From Virgibacillus_R byunsanensis (GTDB taxonomy: Bacteria; Bacillota; Bacilli; Bacillales; Amphibacillaceae), in the NCBI RefSeq assembly GCF_042675965.1, contig NZ_JBHTKJ010000012.1, positions 231,038 through 295,037 on the forward strand: a stretch of DNA of 64,000 nucleotides. Direction: 5' to 3'. Shown piece after piece: positions 18,302 to 28,900 of this stretch; position 1 is the stretch's first letter, and each line of letters begins with the position of its first letter. A model generated the notes under the pieces. The model was not told where the DNA came from and searched no databases. It saw only the letters and a program-made list of their open reading frames with translations. The position numbers and the translations under genes are program-made.

Positions 18302-18330
18302 TGCAGACTCCTTGGAAAAAATGCTATAAT
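18302..18330 (+). promoter_or_regulatory. Extended -10 promoter for rqcH
   Basis: TG-C-TATAAT at 18322-18330 is a consensus extended -10. The -35 region (TGCAGA, 17 bp upstream) is weak. It is 18 bp upstream of the rqcH start codon, so the leader is very short. Confidence 0.6.
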
Positions 18331-18348
18331 TACGCATGAGGTGATTGA

Positions 18349-20055
18349 ATGCCATTTGATGGAATCGTTACTCGAGCAGTAACAAAAGAACTTAGTGACA
18401 CTATTATTCCTGGTAAAATTAACAAAATATATCAACCAACTGAAACCGAACTAGTATTCACCATACGTAGTCAAGGGACGAATCATACACTCCTTTTATC
18501 TATTCACCCTATGTACGCACGTGTTCACCTGACAAAGGATGTTTATAAAAATCCTAAGGAGCCATCCATGTTTTGTATGCTCCTTCGTAAGCATTTATCC
18601 GGTGCCATTGTTGAATCTATAGAGCAGTATGGGATGGAGCGAATCATAACCTTCACGATTAAAATGCGAAACGAAATCGGTGATACTGTCTATAAATCGT
18701 TAATTGTAGAGTTAATGGGAAAACATAGTAATGTTATGCTAGTCGACCAAGATAAGGGACATATCATTGACAGTTTAAAGCATGTTTCTATGGCACAGAA
18801 CCGTTTTCGAACCATATTACCAGGGCATGAATATAAAATGCCACCAACTCAAAATAAGTTAAACTTATTGAAAATAGACAGTGAAACATTTATCAAAAAA
18901 ATCGATTTTAATACTGGTAAAATAGATATGCAGATCGTTCATGCACTAGTAGGTGTTTCGCCTCTAATTGCAAAAGAAATTGTTTATCGTGCAAAGCTTG
19001 GTTCTACCAACACATATATGGAAAAGTTTTCTGAGATCCAGCTATTAATTCAAAAGAACCATTATACACCAGCAATTTACCGAAATAATAAGGAAGACTT
19101 CCATGTTCTTCCTCTGACATCATTTGTTGAAGAATCAGAAACTTTAGCATCCACAAATGAAATGCTTGATCAATTTTATTCCGGAAAAGCCGAACGTGAC
19201 CGCGTAAAACAACAAGCTAAAGACTTATATCGATTTATTAAGAACGAGCAGGATAAAAACAAGCGTAAACTTAAAAAACACCAGCAAACAATGAAAAAAG
19301 CTGAGAGTGCTGATCAGTTTCAACGAAAAGGCGAGCTGCTTACCGCAAATATGCATATCGTTAAACAGGGAGATAAAACTGTAACGGTAGTTGATTATTA
19401 TGACCCTGAACAAAATGAAATAACAATTGAATTAAATCCAATGAAAACGCCAAGTGAGAATGCACAAAGCTTTTTTAAGACATATCAAAAATTAAAAACG
19501 TCTAAGGATAAGATAAAACAGGAAATGAAGAAAACGGATGAAGAGATTGCGTACTTTGACCAGCTTTTGCAACAAATCGATGTAGCTAGCGAATATGATA
19601 TTGAAGAAATTCGAGAGGAACTTCGCGAAGAGGGCTATCTAAAAAGGCAAAGTAAACAAAAGAAACAGAAGAACAAATCATCTAAACCCGTTCCAGAAGA
19701 ATTCATTTCTTCAGACGGAACCCAGCTGTTAGTTGGTAAGAATAATAAACAGAATGAATATGTAACGAGTAAAATGGCAAGACGTGATGATATATGGCTC
19801 CACACAAAGGACATTCCAGGATCACATGTAATTATACGAGATAGTGAACCAAGTGAAACCACATTATTAGAAGCAGCACAAATTGCAGCTTATTTCAGTA
19901 AGTCACAGCAGTCATCTTCTGTACCTGTTGACTATACAAAAATAAGATACGTCAAAAAGCCAAACGGAGCAAAACCAGGGTTTGTAACATATGACAATCA
20001 AAAAACAGTATATGTAACCCCAGACAAGACTACGATTGAAAAACTGAAAAAATAA
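18349..20055 (+). CDS. rqcH: Ribosome quality control factor RqcH (NFACT protein)
   Basis: A 568-aa bacterial NEMF/Rqc2 homologue, formerly called a fibronectin-binding protein (FbpA/YloA). The NFACT-N domain opens with MPFDGIVTRAV. A long charged coiled coil (about 290-430) is followed by the NFACT-R domain with RDDIWLHTKDIPGSHVII near 475-495. RqcH binds obstructed 50S subunits and drives C-terminal Ala tailing of stalled chains. ATG 18349 follows GAGGTGATT. It is monocistronic with its own promoter and terminator, on the opposite strand to most of the window. Confidence 0.95.
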   Translation: MPFDGIVTRAVTKELSDTIIPGKINKIYQPTETELVFTIRSQGTNHTLLLSIHPMYARVHLTKDVYKNPKEPSMFCMLLRKHLSGAIVESIEQYGMERIITFTIKMRNEIGDTVYKSLIVELMGKHSNVMLVDQDKGHIIDSLKHVSMAQNRFRTILPGHEYKMPPTQNKLNLLKIDSETFIKKIDFNTGKIDMQIVHALVGVSPLIAKEIVYRAKLGSTNTYMEKFSEIQLLIQKNHYTPAIYRNNKEDFHVLPLTSFVEESETLASTNEMLDQFYSGKAERDRVKQQAKDLYRFIKNEQDKNKRKLKKHQQTMKKAESADQFQRKGELLTANMHIVKQGDKTVTVVDYYDPEQNEITIELNPMKTPSENAQSFFKTYQKLKTSKDKIKQEMKKTDEEIAYFDQLLQQIDVASEYDIEEIREELREEGYLKRQSKQKKQKNKSSKPVPEEFISSDGTQLLVGKNNKQNEYVTSKMARRDDIWLHTKDIPGSHVIIRDSEPSETTLLEAAQIAAYFSKSQQSSSVPVDYTKIRYVKKPNGAKPGFVTYDNQKTVYVTPDKTTIEKLKK

Positions 20056-20060
20056 TCGCA

Positions 20061-20097
20061 AAAGCGGATAATTCTCTTTGAATTATCCGCTTTATTT
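20061..20097 (+). terminator. Intrinsic terminator of rqcH
   Basis: AAAGCGGATAATTC and GAATTATCCGCTTT form a 14-bp perfect stem with a 5-nt loop, followed by ATTT. Its T-tract is the left target-site repeat of the element starting at 20100. Confidence 0.93.
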
Positions 20098-20099
20098 CT

Positions 20100-20692
20100 G
20101 ACTCATTTTGAAAGTTTTGTTGCATTTTCATTCTCAAAGTTGATGTAAACTGCGACGTAACTTTAGGCTTATTTCTAAGAACGCGTGCTATTGCCGCCGT
20201 CTGGGATCGCTACGGGCGGATGCTTTCCGCGGGCACGGCTTCAGCCTCCGAAGCGGAAAACCACCGCTTCGGTGTCTTCAGACACGTGCTGTTCCCGCAG
20301 GAGTCACCGCCCTCCGCTCACCCTGACTGGTAAGGGTTTTATTAATACTAATACAGTCCCACGACAGTAACAGAAATAACAGCGGAGGAAATACACGTAG
20401 ACTCCTTGAAAATACAAACCGATTTTCTGCGTGCGATGTCTAGCTATGTAGCTTTCCTTATCCTGTGGGAGCAGAGGCCTAGCCTGAGACCCCAGAGAGC
20501 GTTAGCTCGAGGAGGCTCATCAGCCGCCCACGGGTAGAAGACACTACGCAGTGAAACGAAGCAGATGTCGCACTTGTACCCGGATGGGTGAAAGCGAAGT
20601 GTATTTCCGTAGCGGTAGGTTAACCGTCACATCAAGTTATGTCGCAGTTTATATCTACTGTGACTAAGACAACATTCTTTTAAAAAACAGCC
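20100..20692 (-). mobile_element. MITE-like GC-rich element (family A), copy 3, 593 bp, inverted
   Basis: Same element in opposite orientation to the other three copies. Inner inverted repeats GATGTAAACTGCGAC and GTCGCAGTTTATATC are present, with TTTTGTTGC and ACAACA blocks outside them and the right end at AACAGCC. The flanking 8-mers TTATTTCT (20092-20099) and TTATTTTA (20693-20700) match at 6 of 8. The left flank is the T-tail of the rqcH terminator and the right flank includes the ohr stop codon. Confidence 0.85.
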
Positions 20693-20697
20693 TTATT

Positions 20698-21117
20698 TTA
20701 TATAGATTTAGGATTCAACGTTACGTCGATATTACCTCTGGTAGCTTTTGAATATGGACAGACTTGGTGAGCATCTTTTGCAAGCTGATCTGCTTCGTCC
20801 TGACTTACTCCTTTTATACTTATATTTAACGTAACACCTATTTTAAAGCCGTCATCTTCTGAATCTTTTAAAAAGCTGACTTCTGCCGTTGTTTCAGAGT
20901 CAATATCTTTGTTTTGCTTTGAAGCAACCAAATTTAAAGCACCATCAAAACATGCAGAATATGTTGCAGCGAAAAGCTGTTCTGGATTAGAGCCTTTATC
21001 CTCTTTATTTGTTGCTGGATTAACTAATTTTAGATCAATTAATCCATCATCGGATTTAACATGACCATCTCTTCCATTTTTAGCAGTTGCTTTAGAAGTA
21101 AATATTACATTACTCAT
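20698..21117 (-). CDS. ohr: Organic hydroperoxide resistance protein (Ohr/OsmC family)
   Basis: A 139-aa Ohr-type thiol peroxidase that reduces organic hydroperoxides in the cytosol. Both redox cysteines are present, Cys56 in SACFDG and Cys120 in VCPYSKAT, as in the Ohr subgroup. ATG 21117 has AAGGAG 8 nt upstream. It lies 63 nt downstream of a LysR-type gene on the same strand, not next to a MarR-type ohrR as usual. The stop codon sits inside the target repeat of the adjacent mobile element. Confidence 0.9.
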   Translation of the reverse strand: MSNVIFTSKATAKNGRDGHVKSDDGLIDLKLVNPATNKEDKGSNPEQLFAATYSACFDGALNLVASKQNKDIDSETTAEVSFLKDSEDDGFKIGVTLNISIKGVSQDEADQLAKDAHQVCPYSKATRGNIDVTLNPKSI

Positions 21118-21180
21118 TAGAAACACTCCTTTTAACCTGTTTACTATAAATGTACCTCAAATAGACCAATAGTAAACGAA

Positions 21181-22041
21181 TTATAGGAATTTTTCTGTTT
21201 GGAGAGCTTCAATGAACTGGTCTACCTGCGATAATTCCCGCACCCCTTCCTGGTAACATATCCAGGTGTCCCGTGTAACATTTACACCGTCCAATGTTAA
21301 TGGAATATGGGCATAAGTATCCATTAGTGAATCAGAGACGCTTTTTGGTAATACAGCCATTCCAAGACCTTGTTTCATAAACTGTTTACACGTTTCTATT
21401 TGATCCACCCTTATTGTCTTCACTGGCTTTATTTGATCCTGGTGGTGGTACAACCAATGGTCCACTAGCTCATGCATACTATCATCACTTTTAAATGAAA
21501 TGATTGGACGCTCTTTAATTGAAGTTTGTGGAAATTCCTCTGTATCAAAAATAAATAATGGATCATCAAATAGACGAATACATGTACTTTCCTTAAGCTT
21601 TTCTCCACGTATAATACAAACATGATAATTTTTATGATCTCGTTTAATGTCTTCGCTAATTCCTGTCACAAGATCAATAGCTACTTTAGGGAACTTTCTC
21701 GTATATTCTGCTAAAATTGCAGGTAAAAAACGCTGGCTAATGAGAGAAGAACAGGCTATAGATAGAGTTCCTTGCACCTCTTCACTTGATTGTGCAAGTT
21801 TATTTTTAATTGAAACTTCATGTTCTATAACACTTTTTGCATGGTTTACTATCATTTCACCACTGGATGTTAACATTAAGCGTTTTGGCGTTCGAATGAA
21901 AATCTTTTCCCCGAAATATTCCTCTATATATTTTAGACGCTGGGTAACAGCTGGCTGTGAAATTAGTATTGCTTTAGCCGTTCCTCGTATCGTTCCTATT
22001 TCATCTAACTTTAACAACAGTGTATAATCATCTATTCTCAT
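21181..22041 (-). CDS. LysR-family transcriptional regulator
   Basis: A 286-aa LTTR. An N-terminal winged HTH has its recognition region around 17-36 (IGTIRGTAKAILISQPAVTQRL). A linker helix and a periplasmic-binding-protein-like effector domain (about 90-280) follow. The opening and the LISQPAVTQRLKYIEE segment resemble the CitR/CpsY-type LTTRs of Firmicutes, but the effector cannot be named. It is divergent from the methyltransferase at 22161 with a palindromic LTTR-type site between them, and is followed by ohr. Confidence 0.85.
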   Translation of the reverse strand: MRIDDYTLLLKLDEIGTIRGTAKAILISQPAVTQRLKYIEEYFGEKIFIRTPKRLMLTSSGEMIVNHAKSVIEHEVSIKNKLAQSSEEVQGTLSIACSSLISQRFLPAILAEYTRKFPKVAIDLVTGISEDIKRDHKNYHVCIIRGEKLKESTCIRLFDDPLFIFDTEEFPQTSIKERPIISFKSDDSMHELVDHWLYHHQDQIKPVKTIRVDQIETCKQFMKQGLGMAVLPKSVSDSLMDTYAHIPLTLDGVNVTRDTWICYQEGVRELSQVDQFIEALQTEKFL

Positions 22042-22108
22042 TAAAATTACCTCACTGATAAGAAATTATTATATAACATGATTATAAACTACTATTTTAC
22101 TTATTGCA

Positions 22109-22125
22109 TATCAAATCATATGATA
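22109..22125. promoter_or_regulatory. Candidate LysR operator
   Basis: TATCA-N7-TGATA is a 17-bp interrupted palindrome containing the T-N11-A core of LTTR boxes. It is centred in the 119-bp gap between the divergent LysR and methyltransferase genes. Confidence 0.5.
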
Positions 22126-22160
22126 AACATATATAAAATAATTGAAAAAGCAGGTGTGTT

Positions 22161-22922
22161 ATGAATAATAAAGATTCTGTTAAGAAGACTTTTTCAACAA
22201 ATAAGGAGGCATATATTAGTAGTTCTACACACGCAAAAGAAAGTGATTTGACATTAATAACGGATTGGTTAAATCCTTCTTTACAAATGGTAGCTCTTGA
22301 TATTGCTACTGGTGGTGGACACGTTGCAAAACAGCTTTCAAGTTTCGTATCTATAGTAGTGGCAACAGACCTAACAGAAGAAATGCTGGAAAATACGGCA
22401 AAGCATTTACAAGACTACAAAAATATTACGTATAAAATTGCAGATGCAGAGAACCTACCTTTTATGGATGACATTTTTGATATCGTCACATGCCGGATCG
22501 CAGCTCATCACTTTCCTAACCCCGATCGGTATATTTATGAAGTTGCTCGAGTATTGAAGTCAAAAGGAAAATTCTTATTTATTGACAACATTGCTCCCAC
22601 TTATTCTGTACATGACCAGTTTATAAATACACTAGAAAAAATCAGGGATAACAGTCATAACCGTTCGAGAACCATATTAGAATGGAAAAACATATTAACT
22701 AGTAGTAACCTTTCTATATTAAAGGAGTTAACACGAAAGAAACGATTGCCCTATCAAGAATGGCTCGAACGAACAGTGGAGGATAAAAACGACCAGGAGA
22801 AAGTAAATCAGTATATATTAGCTGCCCCACAAGACATTCGGGAATACTTTCAATTTGACATAGATGATACTACAATACATTCCTTTTCGATTGATGAGTG
22901 GATGGTAATGTGTGAGAAATAA
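22161..22922 (+). CDS. Class I SAM-dependent methyltransferase (YcgJ/UbiE-like)
   Basis: A 253-aa methyltransferase. Motif I DIATGGGH is at 47-54, an acidic ribose-binding VATDLTEEML follows, and motif IV-like CRIAAHHFPNPDRY is present. It resembles B. subtilis YcgJ and other Methyltransf_11 proteins of unknown substrate. ATG 22161 follows GCAGGTG. It is divergent from the LysR gene and convergent with pyrE, separated from pyrE by a strong shared terminator. It belongs to the accessory block between rqcH and the pyr operon. Confidence 0.8.
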   Translation: MNNKDSVKKTFSTNKEAYISSSTHAKESDLTLITDWLNPSLQMVALDIATGGGHVAKQLSSFVSIVVATDLTEEMLENTAKHLQDYKNITYKIADAENLPFMDDIFDIVTCRIAAHHFPNPDRYIYEVARVLKSKGKFLFIDNIAPTYSVHDQFINTLEKIRDNSHNRSRTILEWKNILTSSNLSILKELTRKKRLPYQEWLERTVEDKNDQEKVNQYILAAPQDIREYFQFDIDDTTIHSFSIDEWMVMCEK

Positions 22923-22956
22923 TAATAGAGCTGCCTTTGAAGGCAGCTCTATTATT
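22921..22956. terminator. Bidirectional terminator between methyltransferase and pyrE
   Basis: AATAATAGAGCTGCC pairs perfectly with GGCAGCTCTATTATT around a 6-nt loop (15-bp stem). The stem is GC-rich at its centre and AT-rich at both feet, which suits termination from both sides. It starts at the methyltransferase stop codon. Confidence 0.85.
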
Positions 22957-22983
22957 AAACGTGTACTTACATTTTAGTATTTT

Positions 22984-23598
22984 TTATATACTATCACGCC
23001 ATGCTTGTAATGTTTGTTTCTCCGTTTGATTAATCGTTCCATCATCCAACAAAAGTTGAAGTACTGCTTCATAGTTAGTGATGGTCTGAAAATCTATATT
23101 CGCATTAGAAAAGAGATCTTCTGATTTTGCTAACCCATATGTGAAAATGGCCATTACTCCAAGTACCTTAAAACCTTCTTTTTCAATCGCTTGTGCAGCA
23201 TCAATAGAAGAACCGCCGGTGGAAATTAAATCTTCAATAACTAAAACCTTATCTCCTTTAAAAATTGCTCCTTCTATTAGATTTTCTTTTCCGTGTCCTT
23301 TGGGCTTGGATCGTACATAAACCATTGGTAAGTCGAGACGTTCTGCTAACCATGCAGCGTGTGGAATGCCGGCAGTAGCACAGCCTGCAATTACATCTGG
23401 CTTCTCCTTTAATCCAGCTATCAATTGAACAAAAGCTTCTGTTATTTTCTTCCGAATAGACGGGTAAGACATAGTAAGTCGATTATCACAATAAATGGGA
23501 GATTTTATTCCAGAAGTCCATGTAAAGTAGTCATTTGTTTTGATTTGAACCGCCTTAATTTCCAATAAATCTCTTGCTAACTCATTCGTTAACCCCAT
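22984..23598 (-). CDS. pyrE: Orotate phosphoribosyltransferase
   Basis: A 204-aa type I PRTase forming OMP from orotate and PRPP. The PRPP-binding motif VLVIEDLISTGGSS is clear, as is the YVRSKPKGHG loop. ATG 23598 has AAGGAG 7 nt upstream and overlaps pyrF by 17 nt; earlier in-frame Met codons lack a ribosome site. It is the last gene of the pyr operon and is followed by the shared terminator. Confidence 0.96.
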   Translation of the reverse strand: MGLTNELARDLLEIKAVQIKTNDYFTWTSGIKSPIYCDNRLTMSYPSIRKKITEAFVQLIAGLKEKPDVIAGCATAGIPHAAWLAERLDLPMVYVRSKPKGHGKENLIEGAIFKGDKVLVIEDLISTGGSSIDAAQAIEKEGFKVLGVMAIFTYGLAKSEDLFSNANIDFQTITNYEAVLQLLLDDGTINQTEKQTLQAWRDSI

Positions 23599-24298
23599 AT
23601 GCCCACTCCTTTTTGACTGTTTCATATGCAATATATGGATCTTTTGATTGGGTTACACTTCTTCCAACCACTAGAATATCAGAACCGTTCTTTCTGGCAA
23701 AGGCTGGTGTTGCTACTCGCTCTTGATCATCCACACTTGACTCTTTTAAACGAATACCTGGGGTTACGGTTAAAAATGATGACCCGCATACCTCTTTGAT
23801 TTGCTTAGCCTCATGCACAGAACATACCACACCATCAGCCCCATAATGATTAGCAAATTCAGCAAAATGAACAACATTATCTTGTAAATTCCCCTGTATT
23901 AAAAGCTCTTTATTCATCAGTTCATTCGTATGAGACGTTAAGATGGTAACTGCAATCAACTTTGTCTTCAGATTATGGTCTGCTCCTGATAATAAACCTT
24001 CCTTAGCCCGCATTATCATTTCACTTCCGCCAAGTGCGTGTACATTTACCATATCCACATCAAGTTTGGCGATATTTTTCATCGCTTTCATGACAGTTGT
24101 TGGAATATCATGTAATTTCAAATCTAAGAATATAGCATGATCATTTTCCTTTAATTTTTCGATAACTTTCGGTCCTTCACGATAAAATAATTCCATTCCA
24201 ACTTTTACCGGAACACCTTGTAAAGCGTGTTCATCGAGAAAATTCCTCGTTTCAACCCAACTTGGAAAATCAAGTGATAAATATATACGATTATCCAT
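23582..24298 (-). CDS. pyrF: Orotidine 5'-phosphate decarboxylase
   Basis: A 238-aa TIM-barrel decarboxylase giving UMP. The catalytic Lys-Asp network is seen as Lys33 and Asp59-x-Lys61-x-x-Asp64 in the DLKLHDIP motif. The ATG overlaps the pyrD stop as TAATG, with AAGGGG upstream. It shares 17 nt with pyrE at its end. Confidence 0.97.
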   Translation of the reverse strand: MDNRIYLSLDFPSWVETRNFLDEHALQGVPVKVGMELFYREGPKVIEKLKENDHAIFLDLKLHDIPTTVMKAMKNIAKLDVDMVNVHALGGSEMIMRAKEGLLSGADHNLKTKLIAVTILTSHTNELMNKELLIQGNLQDNVVHFAEFANHYGADGVVCSVHEAKQIKEVCGSSFLTVTPGIRLKESSVDDQERVATPAFARKNGSDILVVGRSVTQSKDPYIAYETVKKEWAYGVNE

Positions 24299-25209
24299 TA
24301 AATGATCCCCTTTCCAACTGCCTCCTGGGCCGATGTAAATCCATTAGATTGTAGTACATTCGGTAAATTCTCAATTATTTCTGGACATATAAATGGATTT
24401 TGAAAGTTCGCTGTCCCGATAGCAACAGCGCTGGCTCCTGCCAATAAAAATTCCAATACGTCTTCTGCACTGCTTATTCCTCCCATACCAATGATTGGAA
24501 TGGATACGTGTTGTTTCACTTCATAGATCATTCGAATCGCAACTGGTTTTATGGCTGGTCCAGATAATCCCCCTGTTTTGTTTGCTAGTAATGGACGTTT
24601 ACTAGGTAAGTGAATCTGCATTCCAGATAGGGTATTAATCATGGATAACCCGTCGGCACCAGCTGCTTCTACCGCTTTTGCCATTGAAACGATATCCGCT
24701 ACATTTGGAGAGAGCTTAACATAAACTGGTAAGTTACTGACTCGTTTTACTTTTTCAGTTACCTTAGCAGCCATATCAGGGTTTGTTCCAAATTGAATCC
24801 CACCCTCTTTAACATTCGGACAGGAAATATTTAATTCAAGTGCTTGAATGTGTTCTGCTTGATTAAACGTACGTGCGACTTCTTCATACTCTTTTAACGT
24901 ACTTCCTGCTACATTAGCAATGATCGGAATATCATAATCTGCTAGAAAAGGTACTTCGGTTTGAATTATATTTTCTACTCCTGGATTTTGTAGACCAATT
25001 GCATTTAACATTCCTGATGCAGTCTCAGCTACACGTGGTGTTTGATTTCCATAACGCTCATTTCCAGTGGCTGCTTTCATGATAACCGCACCTAATAAGT
25101 TTAAATCATAGAATTGACTATACTCACGTCCAAAGCCAAAACATCCTGATGCTGGCATGATTGGATTTTTTAATGACAAACCTGGTAAATTTACGGCTAA
25201 ATCTATCAT
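24298..25209 (-). CDS. pyrD: Dihydroorotate dehydrogenase, catalytic subunit (class 1B)
   Basis: A 303-aa FMN enzyme oxidising dihydroorotate to orotate. Class 1B is shown by catalytic Cys130 in ELNISCPNV and by the adjacent pyrK partner, so NAD+ is the acceptor through PyrK. ATG 25209 has GAGGTGAG upstream and overlaps the pyrK stop as ATGA. Confidence 0.97.
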   Translation of the reverse strand: MIDLAVNLPGLSLKNPIMPASGCFGFGREYSQFYDLNLLGAVIMKAATGNERYGNQTPRVAETASGMLNAIGLQNPGVENIIQTEVPFLADYDIPIIANVAGSTLKEYEEVARTFNQAEHIQALELNISCPNVKEGGIQFGTNPDMAAKVTEKVKRVSNLPVYVKLSPNVADIVSMAKAVEAAGADGLSMINTLSGMQIHLPSKRPLLANKTGGLSGPAIKPVAIRMIYEVKQHVSIPIIGMGGISSAEDVLEFLLAGASAVAIGTANFQNPFICPEIIENLPNVLQSNGFTSAQEAVGKGII

Positions 25210-25961
25210 AAACTCACCTCATGAGCTGCAAAAACTGGTCCATCTTTGCATATTTTTTTATAACCACCATTGTCATCTGTCGGTATGACACAGGCAAAAC
25301 AAGCACCGACCCCACAGCCCATTCTTTCTTCAAGTGAAATGTACCCCTCTTTATGTGGAAGCTCTGTACATACTGCTTTCAGCATAGGCAATGGACCACA
25401 GGAGTAATAACGATCAATCTCCGCAATATCCCAAAGCACATCCGTCACAAAACCACGAGAACCATAGGAACCATCGTTTGTAACGATATAGGTATCACCT
25501 AACTGTTTAAATTTTTCCTCATAAAAAACACTTGCACCTGTTTGAAATCCTAGTACTGAAATAACCTTCACGTTTTTTTCAGCTAAGGCTTTTCCGAGAT
25601 AATATAGTGGTGGAACGCCTATCCCCCCACCAACTAGCAAAACAGTAGATGACTCTACACCGATATAATCAAAGCCATTCCCACTCGGTCCCAACACACT
25701 AATTCGTGACCCAGGTTGGTACGCTGCTAGTTTTTCTGTTCCTGAACCAACTTTTTTAAATAAAATGGTAAGTGTATTATTGAATTTGTCGACATCAGCG
25801 ATTGATATCGGGCGTCGCAATGTATGTCCTTCCACATAGATGTGAAGAAACTGCCCAGGAACCGCATGCTTACATATATATTCACTTTTTAATTCCATTT
25901 CCATGGTATCTAATGCTATATCAGTTGATGAAAGAACTTCTACTTCTAATTTTTTCATCAT
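25206..25961 (-). CDS. pyrK: Dihydroorotate dehydrogenase electron transfer subunit
   Basis: A 251-aa ferredoxin-reductase-like subunit with FAD and [2Fe-2S] sites. RRPIS (FAD) is near 52-56, GGGIGVPPL is present, and a Cys cluster (MGCGVGACFAC plus a later Cys) lies near 215-235. It passes electrons from PyrD to NAD+. The tandem ATGs overlap the carB stop, with AGGAGG about 10 nt upstream. Confidence 0.96.
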   Translation of the reverse strand: MMKKLEVEVLSSTDIALDTMEMELKSEYICKHAVPGQFLHIYVEGHTLRRPISIADVDKFNNTLTILFKKVGSGTEKLAAYQPGSRISVLGPSGNGFDYIGVESSTVLLVGGGIGVPPLYYLGKALAEKNVKVISVLGFQTGASVFYEEKFKQLGDTYIVTNDGSYGSRGFVTDVLWDIAEIDRYYSCGPLPMLKAVCTELPHKEGYISLEERMGCGVGACFACVIPTDDNGGYKKICKDGPVFAAHEVSL

Positions 25962-28900
25962 ACCCGTCCTGCCTCCTTGTTTGCCATGGGTTTTGCACTA
26001 AATGTAGTAGAATCAATCACATTTAAGATGGCATTGGCAGTATCCAGGTTCGTTAAACATGCTATTCCATGCTCTACTGCTTCACGACGAATTTTAAAGC
26101 CATCTGATCTCGGTTTTTTCCCTGAGTTAAGTGTATTTACAACAAATTGTACATCACCATTCTCTATGATGGATAATACATTTGGCTCAGCAGACCCTAT
26201 TTTTGCTACTTCTGTTACCGGGATTCCAGATTGGTTTACAAATGAAGCAGTTCCTTGTGTTGCATACAAATGAAAGCCTAGTTGGTGAAAACGTTCTGCT
26301 ATTTCCAGCATTTCGCCCTTGTCCTTATCTGCAACAGTTAGTAAAACGGAACCTTCATGCGGCACATGTAGTCCTGAAGCAATCAGACCTTTATATAATG
26401 CCTTTTCCAAGGTTTTATCATAGCCGATAGCTTCTCCTGTTGATTTCATTTCAGGACCTAAAGTCGTATCAACGCTTCGTAATTTTTCAAATGAAAATAC
26501 AGGAACTTTAACCGAAACATGATCCTGTTCTGGAAGTATTCCTGTTTGATAACCCAATTCAGGTAACGCTGTTCCAAGGATGCATTTAGTAGCAATGTTA
26601 GCCATCGTCACTCCAGTAATTTTACTTAAGAATGGTATCGTTCTGCTTGCTCGAGGGTTTACTTCCAGAACATATACATCTTCACCTCGAATGATAAATT
26701 GTATATTTATTAACCCCTTCACGTGTAAGGCTCGTGCTATTTTTACAGTAGCATCCATACATTTCTGTTTAACCGTTTCACTCATCCGTTGCGGTGGATA
26801 GACTGCAATGGAATCTCCTGAATGGACACCAGCTCGTTCTATGTGTTCCATGATTCCTGGAACAATAATGGTGTCTCCGTCACTGATAGCATCAACCTCT
26901 ACTTCAATCCCTGTAATATACTTATCTATCAGAATTGGGTGCTCATCATGTTGCTGATTACCTTTTTGTAAATACGCATTTAATTCTTCATCATCATACA
27001 CGATTTCCATTCTGCTTCCACCTATTACATACGAAGGACGAACCAATACAGGGTAGCCAATCGCATTTGCAACGTCCATTGCCTGCTCAAGCTTTATTAC
27101 CGTTTTACCTGTTGGTCGCATCAGATTTAACTGATCAAGCAACTGTTCAAATTTATCTCTGTCTTCCGCACGGTCAATAGCTTCTAGGTCTGTTCCTAAA
27201 ATTTTCACACCCCGGCGTTCTAATCCAGCTGCTAAGTTAATTGCTGTTTGTCCTCCAAACTGAACAATTACTCCTTCTGGCTGTTCCAAGTCAACCACAT
27301 GCATCACATCTTCTAAGGTTAGTGGTTCAAAGTAAAGTTTGTCAGAAATGCTGAAGTCAGTTGAGACGGTTTCGGGATTATTGTTCATAATAATAGCTTC
27401 ATATCCCAATTCCTTAATAGCCAGTACGGAATGAACAGTGGCATAATCAAACTCTATCCCTTGACCAATTCTAATTGGCCCTGAACCAAGTACAAGTACT
27501 TTTTTGCGATTGGATGAAAGTGACTCATTTTCTTCTTCATACGTACTGTAAAAATAAGGTGTTTCAGATGAAAACTCAGCAGCACACGTATCAACCATCT
27601 TGAAAACTGGTGAAATCTTTTCCGTTTTACGAAGTTGATACACCTCATCAACTGTTGTTTCCCATAACCTAGCAAGTTGTGTGTCAGGGAATCCATGTTC
27701 TTTCGCTTTTAGCAGTAATTCATATGAAAATCTATTTTCTATTAGCTCTTTTTCCAAATTAATTAGCTTCTCTAGTTTCCATAAGAAAAAACGATCAATT
27801 TTTGTTAACTTGAAAATTTCATCAACACTCATGCCTCTTCGCAGTACCTCAGCTATTACGAATAATCGTTCATCATCTGCTTTTTTCAACCTTTTTGTTA
27901 GATCACCCATCGAAAGGTCAACTAAGCTTTTCAACCATAATTCCTCTGTTCCACTATCAAGGGAGCGAACTCCTTTTAACAATGACTCTTCAAAATTCCG
28001 TCCAATAGCCATTACTTCTCCAGTTGCTTTCATTTGGGTACCAAGGTAACGGTCTCCAGTAATAAATTTATCAAATGGAAAGCGAGGAATTTTCGTAACG
28101 ACATAGTCTAATGTTGGTTCAAAACACGCATATGTTGTTCCTGTAATCGGGTTAATAATCTCATCCATCGTTAACCCGACCGCAATTTTAGCAGCCATTT
28201 TAGCAATCGGGTAACCGGTAGCTTTTGATGCAAGGGCTGATGATCTGCTTACGCGTGGATTAACTTCGATAATATAATAATCAAAGCTATTTGGATCAAG
28301 TGCTAATTGCACATTACATCCGCCTTCAATTTTGAGAGCGCGAATGATTTTTAAAGAAGCGTTTCTTAGTAACTGATATTCTCGATCACTTAAGGTCTGT
28401 GACGGAGCAACAACGATGGAATCTCCGGTATGAATTCCTACTGGGTCAATATTTTCCATGTTACACACTACGATAGCCTGGTCATTTTTATCACGCATTA
28501 CTTCATATTCAATTTCTTTAAATCCTGCAATATTTTTTTCGATTAAACATTGATCTACAGGTGATAAAGCTAATCCGTTCCGGGCGATTTCTCGTAATTC
28601 AGATTCGTTATAGCACATGCCCCCACCTGTTCCGCCTAGTGTATATGCTGGACGGACTATTAATGGAAAACCGATAACTGATGCAAATTCACAAGCCTGT
28701 TCCACAGAATTTACTATACTGCTATCTGGTACAGGTTCGTTTAATTCCTGCATTAAATTTCTAAACTTTTCACGATCTTCTGCTTGTTGAATCGCCTCGA
28801 GAGACGTACCTAGTAAATTCACGTTATATTCCGCTAGCACTCCTGTTTCTTCTAGTGCTACAGCCAGGTTTAAGCCAGTTTGGCCTCCAAGTGTTGGCAA

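Noticed and set aside
20185..20370. 61-aa reading frame inside mobile element copy 3
   Set aside because: It follows the palindromic GC-rich arm, is not preserved in frame in the other copies and has no ribosome site.
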